Positions 16,786 to 25,062 of a DNA stretch of 64,000 nt are shown in pieces. The stretch comes from Archangium lansingense (lineage in GTDB: Bacteria; Myxococcota; Myxococcia; Myxococcales; Myxococcaceae): positions 5,828,001 to 5,892,000 of the forward strand of contig NZ_JAPNKA010000001.1 of the NCBI RefSeq assembly GCF_026626635.1, given 5' to 3'. The notes below the pieces were generated by a model. That model was not told the origin of the DNA and did not search any database. It saw only the letters and a program-made list of their open reading frames with translations. Every line of letters starts with the position of its first letter. Within the stretch, counting starts at the first letter, position 1. The position numbers and the translations under genes were made by a program.

Positions 16786-18489
16786 ATGCGCTTGTCACGC
16801 CTTTGGATGCTGTTGTGTGCCCTGACCGCAGTTCATTGCGGTGTCCCCGATGAAGAACCCCGTCCCGTGGATGAGCTGACCGGCGAGGTCCTGCTCGATC
16901 TGGCTGGGACTCACGACATGCACCGGCTGATGGAGGATGCAGACCTGACTGGGTGGGGCTGGATTACTCCCGCGCAGGTGCAGGGGTTCCTTCAGCAGAA
17001 GGGCTCCTATCTGGCCGGGTACAGGGATCCCGTGTGGGGCAACAAGACGGCCGCCACGCTCATCGTCGAGCGCTCGCGCGCACATGGCATCAGCCCGCTC
17101 TACATGCTGGCGCGCATCCAGATCGAGTCAGGCCTCATCCAGAGCGGTAACTCGAACAACCTGGCCAAGGCCACCGGCTGCGGCTGCCCGGACAGTGGTG
17201 GCTGCAGCTCGAACTACGCGGGCTTTGGAAACCAGATCGAGTGTGGTGCCGCGAAGATCCGGAATTACTTGAGGGATCTGGACGCGGGCAGGCCCACGGT
17301 CAGCGGGTGGAAGGTCGGTCTCACCAAGCAGACGCTGGATCCCTGCACGGTGACGCCCGCCACCAAGGCCACCGCCGCGCTCTACACGTACACCCCCTGG
17401 GTGGGCGCGTATGCCATGCAATGCGGAAGGACCACCGTGGGTGGTTCGTCGCTCGTGTCGGCGGTCTTCGCCCGCTACCGGACCGATTACAACTGGGGCT
17501 CCAGTTGCGTGATCATGGGGGACATCAAGGCGAAGTACGACGCGGTGAACGGGCCCGTGCTGCTGGGCGCGTGTCAGGCCGGTGAGCTGTCGACGCCGGA
17601 CGGGGTGGGGCGCTTCAACCACTTCGAGCGCGGCAGCATCTACTGGACGCCGACGCTGGGCGCCCACGTGGTGATGGGGCAGATCCGCATCAAGTGGGAG
17701 CAGCTGGACTGGGAGCGCGGCGCCCTGGGCTACCCGCTCACCGACGAGCTGACGACGCCGGATGGAGTAGGCCGCTACAACCACTTCGAGCGGGGCAGCA
17801 TCTACTGGATGGAGGCGACGGGGGCCTGGGAGATCCACGGGGACATCCGCGCGAAGTGGGAGCAACTGGGCTGGGAGCGGAGCGAGCTGGGCTACCCGAC
17901 GACGGGGGAGACGAAGACGCCGGACGGAGCGGGCCGCTACAACCACTTCCAGAACGGAAGCATCTACTGGACGCAGGCGACGGGAGCGCACGAGGTGCGT
18001 GGCCTCATCCGGGCGAAGTGGGAGCAGCTGGGATGGGAGAAGAGCTACCTGGGCTACCCGACGACGGATGAGCAGGCGACGCCGGACGGGGTGGGTCGCT
18101 ACAACCACTTCGAGCGAGGCAGCATCTACTTCACGCCGGCGACGGGCGCGCACGAGGTGATTGGAGACATCAACACCAAGTGGATTGCGCTGGGACGTGA
18201 GGCGGGACTGCTGGGTTACCCGCTGACGGACGAGACGAAGACGCCAGACGGGGTGGGGCGCTTCAACCACTTCCAGAACGGCAGCATCTACTGGACGGCG
18301 ACGACGGGAGCGCACGAGGTGCACGGCCCCATCCGCGCGAAGTGGGAGTCGCTGGGCTGGGAGACGGGAGCGCTGGGCTATCCGGTGAAGGACGAGTACG
18401 CCGTCACCGGCGGGCGCGAGAGCGAGTTCCAGAAGGGCTTCCTCACGCTCAACACCGCCACCAACACCGTCACCGTGCGCATGAAGTAG
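16786..18489 (+). CDS. Secreted lysozyme-fold (transglycosylase-like) enzyme with LGFP repeats
   Basis: 567 residues. The signal peptide (MRLSRLWMLLCALTAVHC) ends in a Cys that may be lipid-modified, though the lipobox is poor. The catalytic part is about 55-235: HGISPLYMLARIQIESGL carries a candidate catalytic Glu in the IES motif of lysozyme/SLT-type folds. GCGCPDSGGC and YAGFGNQIECGAAKIRNYL follow, as in secreted actinobacterial relatives (from memory). It probably cleaves the glycan strand, but whether as lysozyme, glucosaminidase or lytic transglycosylase cannot be told. Residues 241-567 are the six LGFP repeats. The second Cys of the first repeat is Ala-preceded (GACQAG) instead of GKCQAG. 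Confidence 0.8.
   Translation: MRLSRLWMLLCALTAVHCGVPDEEPRPVDELTGEVLLDLAGTHDMHRLMEDADLTGWGWITPAQVQGFLQQKGSYLAGYRDPVWGNKTAATLIVERSRAHGISPLYMLARIQIESGLIQSGNSNNLAKATGCGCPDSGGCSSNYAGFGNQIECGAAKIRNYLRDLDAGRPTVSGWKVGLTKQTLDPCTVTPATKATAALYTYTPWVGAYAMQCGRTTVGGSSLVSAVFARYRTDYNWGSSCVIMGDIKAKYDAVNGPVLLGACQAGELSTPDGVGRFNHFERGSIYWTPTLGAHVVMGQIRIKWEQLDWERGALGYPLTDELTTPDGVGRYNHFERGSIYWMEATGAWEIHGDIRAKWEQLGWERSELGYPTTGETKTPDGAGRYNHFQNGSIYWTQATGAHEVRGLIRAKWEQLGWEKSYLGYPTTDEQATPDGVGRYNHFERGSIYFTPATGAHEVIGDINTKWIALGREAGLLGYPLTDETKTPDGVGRFNHFQNGSIYWTATTGAHEVHGPIRAKWESLGWETGALGYPVKDEYAVTGGRESEFQKGFLTLNTATNTVTVRMK
17506..18489 (+). repeat. LGFP-domain DNA repeat, copy 2 of 3
   Basis: 984 nt, nearly identical to copies 1 and 3, with the same boundaries relative to the Cys codon and the stop. 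Confidence 0.95.
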
Positions 18490-18532
18490 CAATCCCCCGG
18501 ACAGTGCCCCCCAACGCAGGATGGAAATCCCC

Positions 18533-20110
18533 ATGAAAGTAGAAGGCTTGCTGAATCCCCGTACGTGGCTGTCAGGTCTGTCACTGGCGTTTCTGCTGAG
18601 CGGCACCGGCTGCGGTTCCGAGTCCCCGAATGCGGACACGCAGGAGGCGCCCACGCAGGAGGCGACCCTCACCAATGCCTTGGCGCGGCCCAACTTCCAG
18701 GCCCCCTTCCCCTGCGGGCAGTCCTGGACGTACAGCCACCACAGCGCCGAGGTGCGGCGCGCGCTCGACTTCGTGAAGAATGGAGGGGGCACCAACGGCC
18801 AGCCTCAGCTCGCCTCGGCGGCGGGTTACGCCACGCGCCACTTCGAGTCCGGCGGCGCGGGCAACTACATCAAGATCGACCACGGCGGCGGGTGGACGAC
18901 GTACTACTTCCACCTGTCCGCCTTCTCGGTGCCGAGCGGCATCCAGGTGGCGCAGGGCCAGCAAATCGGCGTGACGGGGAGCACCGGCGCGAGCAGCGGA
19001 GCGCACGTCCACTACGAGCAGCTGCTCAACGGCGTGGGCCAGGACATCATCCTCAACGGCGTGTCGCTCGCGCCCTATCCCGGCAGCTACGGCTCCAGGA
19101 GCATCACCAGCAACAACTGCACCACTTGTGTGATCGTGGGGGACATCAAGGCGAAGTATGACGCGGTGAACGGCCCCGTGCTGCTGGGCAAGTGCCAGGC
19201 TGGTGAGCTGTCCACGCCGGACGGGGTGGGACGCTTCAACCACTTCGAGCGAGGCAGCATCTACTGGACGCCGACGCTGGGCGCGCACGTGGTGATGGGG
19301 CAGATCCGCATCAAGTGGGAGCAGCTGGGCTGGGAGGTGAGCGTCCTGGGCTACCCCATCACCGACGAGCTGACGACGCCGGATGGAGTAGGCCGCTACA
19401 ACCACTTCGAGCGGGGCAGCATCTACTGGACGGAGGCGACGGGGGCCTGGGAGATCCACGGGGACATCCGCGCGAAGTGGGAGCAACTGGGCTGGGAGCG
19501 GAGCGAGCTGGGCTACCCGACGACGGGGGAGACGAAGACGCCGGACGGAGCGGGCCGCTACAACCACTTCCAGAACGGAAGCATCTATTGGACGCAGGCG
19601 ACGGGAGCGCACGAGGTGCGTGGCCTCATTCGGGCGAAGTGGGAGCAGCTGGGGTGGGAGAAGAGCTACCTGGGCTACCCGACGACGGATGAGCAGGCGA
19701 CGCCGGACGGGGTGGGCCGCTACAACCACTTCGAGCGAGGCAGCATCTACTTCACGCCTGCGACGGGCGCGCACGAGGTGATTGGAGACATCAACGCCAA
19801 GTGGATTGCGCTGGGACGTGAGGCGGGGCTGCTGGGCTACCCGCTGACGGACGAGACGAAGACGCCGGACGGGGTGGGGCGCTTCAACCACTTCCAGAAC
19901 GGCAGCATCTACTGGACGTCGACGACGGGAGCGCACGAGGTGCATGGCCCCATCCGTGCGAAGTGGGAGTCGCTGGGCTGGGAGACGGGAGCGCTGGGCT
20001 ACCCGGTGAAGGACGAGTACGCCGTCACGGGCGGGCGCGAGAGCGAGTTCCAGAAGGGCTTCCTCACGCTCAACACCGCCACCAACACCGTCACCGTGCG
20101 CATGAAGTAG
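18533..20110 (+). CDS. Secreted M23-family endopeptidase with LGFP repeats
   Basis: 525 residues from the ATG at 18533. An in-frame ATG at 18521 is possible, but AGGATGGA lies at the right distance before the second one. The signal peptide ends in LLSGTGC, a lipoprotein-like site. The M23 (LytM-type) domain is about 45-185: HHSAEVRRALDF gives the zinc His and Asp, then YIKIDHGGGWTTYYFHLS, and GAHVHYEQ supplies the HxH ligand pair, so it looks active. It should cut peptide cross-links. Residues 199-525 are the shared six-repeat LGFP domain. It lies 43 nt after the second LGFP gene, with no hairpin between, so the two are probably co-transcribed. Confidence 0.9.
   Translation: MKVEGLLNPRTWLSGLSLAFLLSGTGCGSESPNADTQEAPTQEATLTNALARPNFQAPFPCGQSWTYSHHSAEVRRALDFVKNGGGTNGQPQLASAAGYATRHFESGGAGNYIKIDHGGGWTTYYFHLSAFSVPSGIQVAQGQQIGVTGSTGASSGAHVHYEQLLNGVGQDIILNGVSLAPYPGSYGSRSITSNNCTTCVIVGDIKAKYDAVNGPVLLGKCQAGELSTPDGVGRFNHFERGSIYWTPTLGAHVVMGQIRIKWEQLGWEVSVLGYPITDELTTPDGVGRYNHFERGSIYWTEATGAWEIHGDIRAKWEQLGWERSELGYPTTGETKTPDGAGRYNHFQNGSIYWTQATGAHEVRGLIRAKWEQLGWEKSYLGYPTTDEQATPDGVGRYNHFERGSIYFTPATGAHEVIGDINAKWIALGREAGLLGYPLTDETKTPDGVGRFNHFQNGSIYWTSTTGAHEVHGPIRAKWESLGWETGALGYPVKDEYAVTGGRESEFQKGFLTLNTATNTVTVRMK
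19127..20110 (+). repeat. LGFP-domain DNA repeat, copy 3 of 3
   Basis: 984 nt, nearly identical to copies 1 and 2. The clearest differences are in the second repeat unit (GWEVSVLGYPI instead of DWERGALGYPL). Confidence 0.95.
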
Positions 20111-20120
20111 CGGACAATCT

Positions 20121-20156
20121 CCCCTCTCCCCTCGGGAGAGGGACGGGGTGAGGGTA
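20121..20156 (-). repeat. Dispersed palindromic (REP-like) element, copy 1
   Basis: Core CCCTCTCCC...GGGAGAGGG plus a flanking GGGGTGAGGGT arm, in the opposite orientation to the other six copies. It sits 10 nt after the third LGFP gene in the convergent gap before the RNB gene and may also act as a transcription end. Confidence 0.8.
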
Positions 20157-20305
20157 TCCGTCTCCGTGCTCAACCCCACTCGGACGTCCACTCGAGTGGG
20201 GGGCTATGGTTCCCCTCCTGGCGCGCCTCGCACAGCGGGGCGTGCGGGGAGGGGCTCGATGCGCTCGCCGAGCATGATCACCCTCGGGCCCTGAAACGTA
20301 GAGGC

Positions 20306-22198
20306 TCACTCGACGAGCGCGAGCTCGACGCGGCCGTGCTGCTCGTCGGTGGAGGCCACGCGCACGCGCAGCGGCATGCCGATGGTGAAGGTGCGCGAGG
20401 CGCTCACGAGGGACGTCTCACGAGGGTCGGGCTGGTAAGGGCCGTTGGGCAGCGCATCCGCGGGGAGGGAGGCCTCCACCAGCATGCCGTCGAGCTGGAT
20501 AAGCAGACCGGAGGGGCGCACCCGGGTAATCCGGCCCGTGAACTCCCGGCCCACGTGGCCGGCCATCACCCGCGCCTCCAGCACCCGGTGGCGATCCTTC
20601 TCGGCGCGGCTGGCGGTGCGGGAGCGCTCGTTGAGGTGCACCGCGAGCTGCTCGACGGAGGGGTCCTCGTGCACGAAGTCACGCCGGCCCCGCAGGTACT
20701 GCTTGAGGGCGCGGTGGACGGAGAGGTCCGCGTAGCGCCGGATGGGCGAGGTGAAGTGGAGGTAGGCGCGCGCCGCGAGACCGAAGTGCATGGCCGGGAC
20801 CACTGTGTAGCGCGAGGGGCCCAGCGAGCGTCGTAGCACCGAGCGCAGCGCGGGTTCCGCGGTACAGTCGGCGATCTGCCGATCAAACGCGGAGAGCGCC
20901 AGTGGGGTGAGTCTGCGGCCAAAGCCCGCGGCGAAGCCCGAGTGCTGCGCGAAGGCGGCCAGATCCGCTACTTGTTGCGGCTCCGGCTCATCCTGGACAC
21001 GGAAGAGCGAGGGGACACCGCGATCGATGAGCCAGCCGGCGATGGCTTCGTTGGCGGCGACCATGAAGCGCTCCACGAGGGTATGTGCCGTCGTGGGCCG
21101 CACGGCCTCGATGCCGGAGACCTCGCCCGTCTCCTCGTCGAAGGTGAAGCGGGCCTCGTCGCGCGACATCTCGATGCCGCCGCGTCCGGCGCGAGACACC
21201 GCCAGCCGCGCCGCCGCCGCGCGGAACCAAGGCATGGCCTCGCGCACCGCCGCCATCGGTTCGGACACCTCGCCCTTGTCGAGGTAGTCCGCCACCTCGG
21301 TGTAGCTGAGCTTCGCCCACGAGCGGATGAGGCTCTCGTAGACATCTGCCGCGGTGACGCGCCCCTCTGGGTCGATGCGCAGCTCCACCGTGAGGCACAG
21401 CCGATCCTCGCCGGGCACCAGGCTGAGCCAGTTCGCCGACAGCTCCTCGGGGAGCATAGGCAGCATGGCACCGGCGAGGTACACGCTGGTGGCTCGCTCG
21501 CGCGCCGTGCGATCCAATGCCGAGCCCTCGGTGACGAACTCGGCGGGATCCGCGATGGAGACGAACAGGCGCAGGGCTCCGTCGCCCGCGGGCAGCACCG
21601 AGATGGCATCGTCGATGACTCGCGTCGACGGGGCGTCCACGGTGACGGTGGGCACCTGGCGCAGGTCGCGCCGCCCCCCGAGCGCATGGGGCATGGCGAG
21701 CACATGCTGCACCTCGGCGAGGACCTCCGCATCGAAGTCGCGGCGCAGCCCGTGGCGTACGATGATGCGCTCCAACGAGCGGTCCGCGCCCGGCTCCAGC
21801 TTGCGCAGCAGCCAGGCCTTGCCCTCGGCGATGCGCGCCACTACCGCGTCATTGGGCTGCACCTCGACGCCCGCTGTCTCCAGCGGCCAATCGCCATTGG
21901 CCACGTCCCGGTCGATGCGCAGGTGGACCGCTCCCTTGCGCAGCACCACCTCGCCGTAGACCTCCTGGCGCGGACGCTTCAGGAGGGACAGTCCGCTCGC
22001 GCTCCAACGGCCATCGGCCGAGGCCGTCACCGTCGCGGAGACAACGTCGTCAGCGAGGTACGGGTTCAGCTCGGGTGGCGGGATGAACGCGGAGAGCACC
22101 TCGTCGGAGCCGGAGGGGTGAACGACGAGGAAACCGAAACCACGAGGGTGGACGTCGATGCGGCCAGTGACGGTGCGCGAGGGAGCAGTCGTTTCCAT
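20306..22198 (-). CDS. RNB-family (RNase II-like) exoribonuclease, divergent active site
   Basis: 630 residues from the ATG at 22196-22198; 19 upstream residues of the longer frame are discarded. Order: an OB-like N-terminal part with HPRGFGFLVV, the RNB domain (about 195-540) with VTVDAPSTRVIDDAISV, ERATSVYLAGAMLPMLPEELS and HFTSPIRRYADLSVHRALK, then an S1-like C-terminus (about 545-630, FTGRITRVRPSGLLIQL). The metal-binding loop of RNase II/R normally reads D-x5-D-F-D-D. Here the second Asp position is Val (TRVIDDA), while the first Asp and the DD pair remain. Activity may be altered. A canonical RNase R is encoded at 37117. The gene is convergent with the LGFP genes. Confidence 0.85.
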   Translation of the reverse strand: METTAPSRTVTGRIDVHPRGFGFLVVHPSGSDEVLSAFIPPPELNPYLADDVVSATVTASADGRWSASGLSLLKRPRQEVYGEVVLRKGAVHLRIDRDVANGDWPLETAGVEVQPNDAVVARIAEGKAWLLRKLEPGADRSLERIIVRHGLRRDFDAEVLAEVQHVLAMPHALGGRRDLRQVPTVTVDAPSTRVIDDAISVLPAGDGALRLFVSIADPAEFVTEGSALDRTARERATSVYLAGAMLPMLPEELSANWLSLVPGEDRLCLTVELRIDPEGRVTAADVYESLIRSWAKLSYTEVADYLDKGEVSEPMAAVREAMPWFRAAAARLAVSRAGRGGIEMSRDEARFTFDEETGEVSGIEAVRPTTAHTLVERFMVAANEAIAGWLIDRGVPSLFRVQDEPEPQQVADLAAFAQHSGFAAGFGRRLTPLALSAFDRQIADCTAEPALRSVLRRSLGPSRYTVVPAMHFGLAARAYLHFTSPIRRYADLSVHRALKQYLRGRRDFVHEDPSVEQLAVHLNERSRTASRAEKDRHRVLEARVMAGHVGREFTGRITRVRPSGLLIQLDGMLVEASLPADALPNGPYQPDPRETSLVSASRTFTIGMPLRVRVASTDEQHGRVELALVE

Positions 22199-22251
22199 GG
22201 GACGCCTGCATGCTATCCCTGCCAGCAACGGGAAGGGGCACCATCCGCGGC

Positions 22252-22980
22252 TCAACGCGCGGGGACGAGCTTGTTCCCCTCACGCCGCCAGGCGACCGGC
22301 AGCAGGGCTCGCACCTGGGTGGCGCCCTCGGGTTCCTGTCGTTCCACCTTCGTGCCTTGTTCGTCCGAAGACACCTTCCAACGCACCCCGGTGGGGCCTA
22401 GGGACTCGCTCGCCGTCGCCGAGGGGGGCTGGCGGGGCGGCTGCTTCGGCGTACTCCAGGTCTTGCCTCCGTCACGAGTGGTGATCGCTCGGACCGGGGC
22501 GTTCTCTTCGTTTGCGTCCGATAGCCACACCGTGCCCCGCTGGCCGTCCGTCCACTCCATCTGTTCCGGCCACTCGGACCAGACCGCCTTGGGCAGCGTG
22601 CTCCGGCGTTTCCACGTCGCCCCACAGTCCGAGCTCGCGAGCAGCTTGAGCTCCCCCGGGCCTTCCGTGCTCCACCCCACCAGCGCGCGGCCCTGGCAGC
22701 CCTCGAACTCCACGAAGAGCACCTCGCTGTGCTCCACGTCGGGCAGGACCTCGGTCCAGTGAGCTCCACCGTCTGTGCTGCGCAGCAGCAGGGCGCGCAG
22801 TGGGTGCGAGGGCACGGAGAGCTTGCCGAAGAGGTAGAGGCCCGCCTTCTCGTGTGCGGGAGCCGCGAGCCCGGAGACGTGCAAGATGACCTCGTCACCG
22901 GGCTCGGCTGCGCCGGCTTTCAGTTCCACGGGCGGCGGGGGAGCGGCGGCGAGCAGCGCGCAGATGCACAGAGAGAGCAT
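22252..22980 (-). CDS. Secreted protein with BNR/Asp-box (sialidase-like) repeats
   Basis: 242 residues with a short signal peptide (LCICALLAAAPP). At least three Asp-box motifs (S/T-x-D-x-G-x-x-W) are visible: RSTDGGAHW, SSDCGATW and TTRDGGKTW. These are turns of beta-propeller blades as in sialidases and photosystem-assembly proteins. The protein is too short for a full sialidase and no catalytic Arg triad is seen, so an enzyme role is not claimed. It lies 53 nt upstream of the RNB gene on the same strand. Confidence 0.65.
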   Translation of the reverse strand: MLSLCICALLAAAPPPPVELKAGAAEPGDEVILHVSGLAAPAHEKAGLYLFGKLSVPSHPLRALLLRSTDGGAHWTEVLPDVEHSEVLFVEFEGCQGRALVGWSTEGPGELKLLASSDCGATWKRRSTLPKAVWSEWPEQMEWTDGQRGTVWLSDANEENAPVRAITTRDGGKTWSTPKQPPRQPPSATASESLGPTGVRWKVSSDEQGTKVERQEPEGATQVRALLPVAWRREGNKLVPAR

Positions 22981-23000
22981 GGGGTCTCCTGGATGGGAAG

Positions 23001-23035
23001 ACCCTCACCCTAGCCCTCTCCCAGGGGGAGAGGGG
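23001..23035 (+). repeat. Dispersed palindromic (REP-like) element, copy 2
   Basis: ACCCTCACCCTAGCCCTCTCCC arm followed by AGGGGGAGAGGGG; imperfect CCTCTCCC/GGGAGAGG hairpin in the 64-nt gap between two minus-strand genes (23045 and 22980 ends). Confidence 0.8.
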
Positions 23036-23044
23036 ATTCCACGG

Positions 23045-23854
23045 CTACGGCTTGGGGAGCCCGCGTCCGGCCAGCGATACCAGGTCTGCCTGCAATCCCA
23101 GGACCGCGAAGCCGAAGTTGCCCCAGTTGTAGATGTTTCGCTGTTTCACGTCCGCGCCACCCCCGAGCAGCCGCAGCCGCGCGTAGGCGTTCACGTCTCC
23201 GTTCGAGTTCAGCGGCACGCCCAGCGTCAGCGCCACGTCGTAGATGCCTCCCGTCGTGTTCCCCAGCAGCCCGAAGGTGGACAGCGCGTCCGCCTCCAGC
23301 CCCGCCCATACCCGCGACGGCAGCTCGTAGCGCAGCCGCGTCTTCAGCGCTCCCACCACGCCGATGTCGCTCTCCTTCGCGTAGCGCGTACCGTCCACCG
23401 CGCTGAAGTTCACCAGCGCGTTGCGGATCTGCACGCTCGCCCCGATGTCCCAGCTGAAGCGCTCGCCGTTGACGAGCCGGTACAGATAGCTGGCCCGGTA
23501 CCCATCGAAGAGATAGCGGCTGTCCACCACCATGCCCGTGGGGAACACAGTACCCCGGAAGTCGATGTCCTTCGCGAGCGTCGCCCGCGTGGTGATGTCG
23601 AACGGTGCGTACAGCAGGATGATGCCGTGCCGCTCGCCCAGCCGTGCCTCGAGCGCGATCCGTTGGCTGCGGTACAGATTGTCCTTCTGGTTGATGTCGT
23701 CGGCCTCGTAGTCCGTGCCGGTCGGGCCGTAGCGCCCGTCGTTCTGGAAGATGTAGGCCGGTCCCGTCTCGTATTCGGCGACGAGCGCCTTCAGCGGGCT
23801 CTGGGCCAGGGCCGGAGTGGTCATCAGGAGCACGGCGATCAGATGGATTCGCAT
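23045..23854 (-). CDS. Predicted outer-membrane beta-barrel protein
   Basis: 269 residues from the ATG at 23852-23854. A clear signal peptide (MRIHLIAVLLMTTPALAQS) is cut after ALAQ or nearby. The rest is a series of amphipathic beta-strand-like stretches with aromatic ends, for example RYLFDGYRASYLYRLV, SWDIGASVQIRNAL, KTRLRYELPSRVWAGLEADAL and GNFGFAVLGLQADLVSLAG. This fits an outer-membrane barrel of about 12 strands. No specific family is recognised. It starts 25 nt after the stop of the membrane-anchored protein at 23880-24986 and is probably co-transcribed with it. Confidence 0.6.
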   Translation of the reverse strand: MRIHLIAVLLMTTPALAQSPLKALVAEYETGPAYIFQNDGRYGPTGTDYEADDINQKDNLYRSQRIALEARLGERHGIILLYAPFDITTRATLAKDIDFRGTVFPTGMVVDSRYLFDGYRASYLYRLVNGERFSWDIGASVQIRNALVNFSAVDGTRYAKESDIGVVGALKTRLRYELPSRVWAGLEADALSTFGLLGNTTGGIYDVALTLGVPLNSNGDVNAYARLRLLGGGADVKQRNIYNWGNFGFAVLGLQADLVSLAGRGLPKP

Positions 23855-23879
23855 AGCGGCCCCTTCGATGCCGCACCGC

Positions 23880-24986
23880 TCACCGCGTTCCGCGTGCCTC
23901 CACTTCATTCAACGTGAGCTTGCCTTTGTCCGGAAACACACTGAGCGCCTCCACGTCCAGCAGCGGCACCGGCAGCGTGCAGGTCTCCCACTGGCCGGTG
24001 CCCTTGAAGCGGCACGCCACCGGATCCACGAAGCTTGTCTTCGTGTCCGGATCGTTCCTCCCCAGGCCCTCCAGGGTGCGCACGACCGCGCGCAACGTGC
24101 CCGGACCCGTGCCGCGGACCCGCAGGGCCGAGAGCTTGCGCACGGGCGGCTCGAATACCGCGCTCAGTGCGCCGTCCTTCTCCCAGCGCTGCGCCTGGGG
24201 CGTCGCCGTGAGCGCCACGCTCGTGGTCTCCTGCCCGTCGAAGGCCTTCTCTCCGTTCTGGGCACCCACGGTGCGGTCCGATTTCAGCACGGCGCTCTCC
24301 CCAGCCGGCTTCTCCTGAACGAGCTGCGTCAAGGCCGGCACGCCGCCTCGCACCACGGCCGCATGCAGCACGTTCGTCGGGAGCTGGCCCGCACGCGCGC
24401 ACGTCGGCGCGAGCTGCCCAAGGGTCTCCTTCTGGACGTCCGTGAGGGTGTCCCGGGTCAGCGCCGCGGGGGCCAGCAATGAGCGCACCACCTCGGCACA
24501 GGCGTCCGGAGTCCCCGGTCCGGCGTGCTCCAGGTACCAGCGCAGGTCGGCGGGGTCCGCCGGGCGCCCCGTTCCCCCCGTGCCTCGTCCCATCACCGCG
24601 CGTGTGACATGGCTCGCACACGGGTTGGCCCCGGCCGGGCAGCGTTGACACAGTGCTTCCAGCAGCTCCCGCAGGGGTGCCGCTCCCGCCTCGAGCTGGG
24701 CGCGGGCATCCAGGGCCGGACCGACCTCACAGGCGCGCACTGGGAGCTCGGGGCAGGCACCGAGCTGTTGCCGGGCCCTCGTGAGAGCGGCGGGGTTCTC
24801 GGGGGCTCGCACCGCTCCTTCCAGGGTTCGCTCCAGAGTGCGGCAGGCCTGGTCGCTCGCGGGGGCCGGTGCTGGCGTGGGGCGCTCGACCCGGCGCCCG
24901 GACGAATGGGTCACGAAATACAGGCGCACGAAGGCCGCCAGGGCCAGGGTCATCAGCAGCAGGGTTCGGAGCGGGAAGCGTCGCAC
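23880..24986 (-). CDS. Membrane-anchored protein of unknown function
   Basis: 368 residues. One N-terminal membrane segment (about 5-25, RTLLLMTLALAAFVRLYFV) is followed by a Pro/Ala linker. A Cys-rich helical part (about 45-200) has at least eight Cys (CRTLERTL, GACPELPVRAC, CQRCPAGANPC), perhaps forming disulphides in the periplasm. The C-terminal third (about 235-368) is beta-rich and resembles discoidin-like carbohydrate-binding folds (EKAFDGQETTSVAL, LRVRGTGPGTLRAVV), but this is only an impression. It is divergent from lpdA, with a 76-nt gap. Confidence 0.6.
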   Translation of the reverse strand: MRRFPLRTLLLMTLALAAFVRLYFVTHSSGRRVERPTPAPAPASDQACRTLERTLEGAVRAPENPAALTRARQQLGACPELPVRACEVGPALDARAQLEAGAAPLRELLEALCQRCPAGANPCASHVTRAVMGRGTGGTGRPADPADLRWYLEHAGPGTPDACAEVVRSLLAPAALTRDTLTDVQKETLGQLAPTCARAGQLPTNVLHAAVVRGGVPALTQLVQEKPAGESAVLKSDRTVGAQNGEKAFDGQETTSVALTATPQAQRWEKDGALSAVFEPPVRKLSALRVRGTGPGTLRAVVRTLEGLGRNDPDTKTSFVDPVACRFKGTGQWETCTLPVPLLDVEALSVFPDKGKLTLNEVEARGTR

Positions 24987-25062
24987 GATTGCAAACTCCT
25001 TGATTCCGGCCGGGATGGGTGGTTATCAGCGCCGCTCGGGTACATCCACTCCGGAGGCGTTT

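Noticed and set aside
15670..20110. Possible CRISPR or simple tandem repeat because of regularly spaced similar DNA.
   Set aside because: The periodic units (162 nt) are coding, in frame, without unique spacers, and encode LGFP-type protein repeats.
24781..25062. An N-terminal extension of dihydrolipoyl dehydrogenase by 94 residues.
   Set aside because: It overlaps the start of the divergent membrane protein and lacks family similarity; the GTG at 25063 has a good ribosome site right before the FAD motif.
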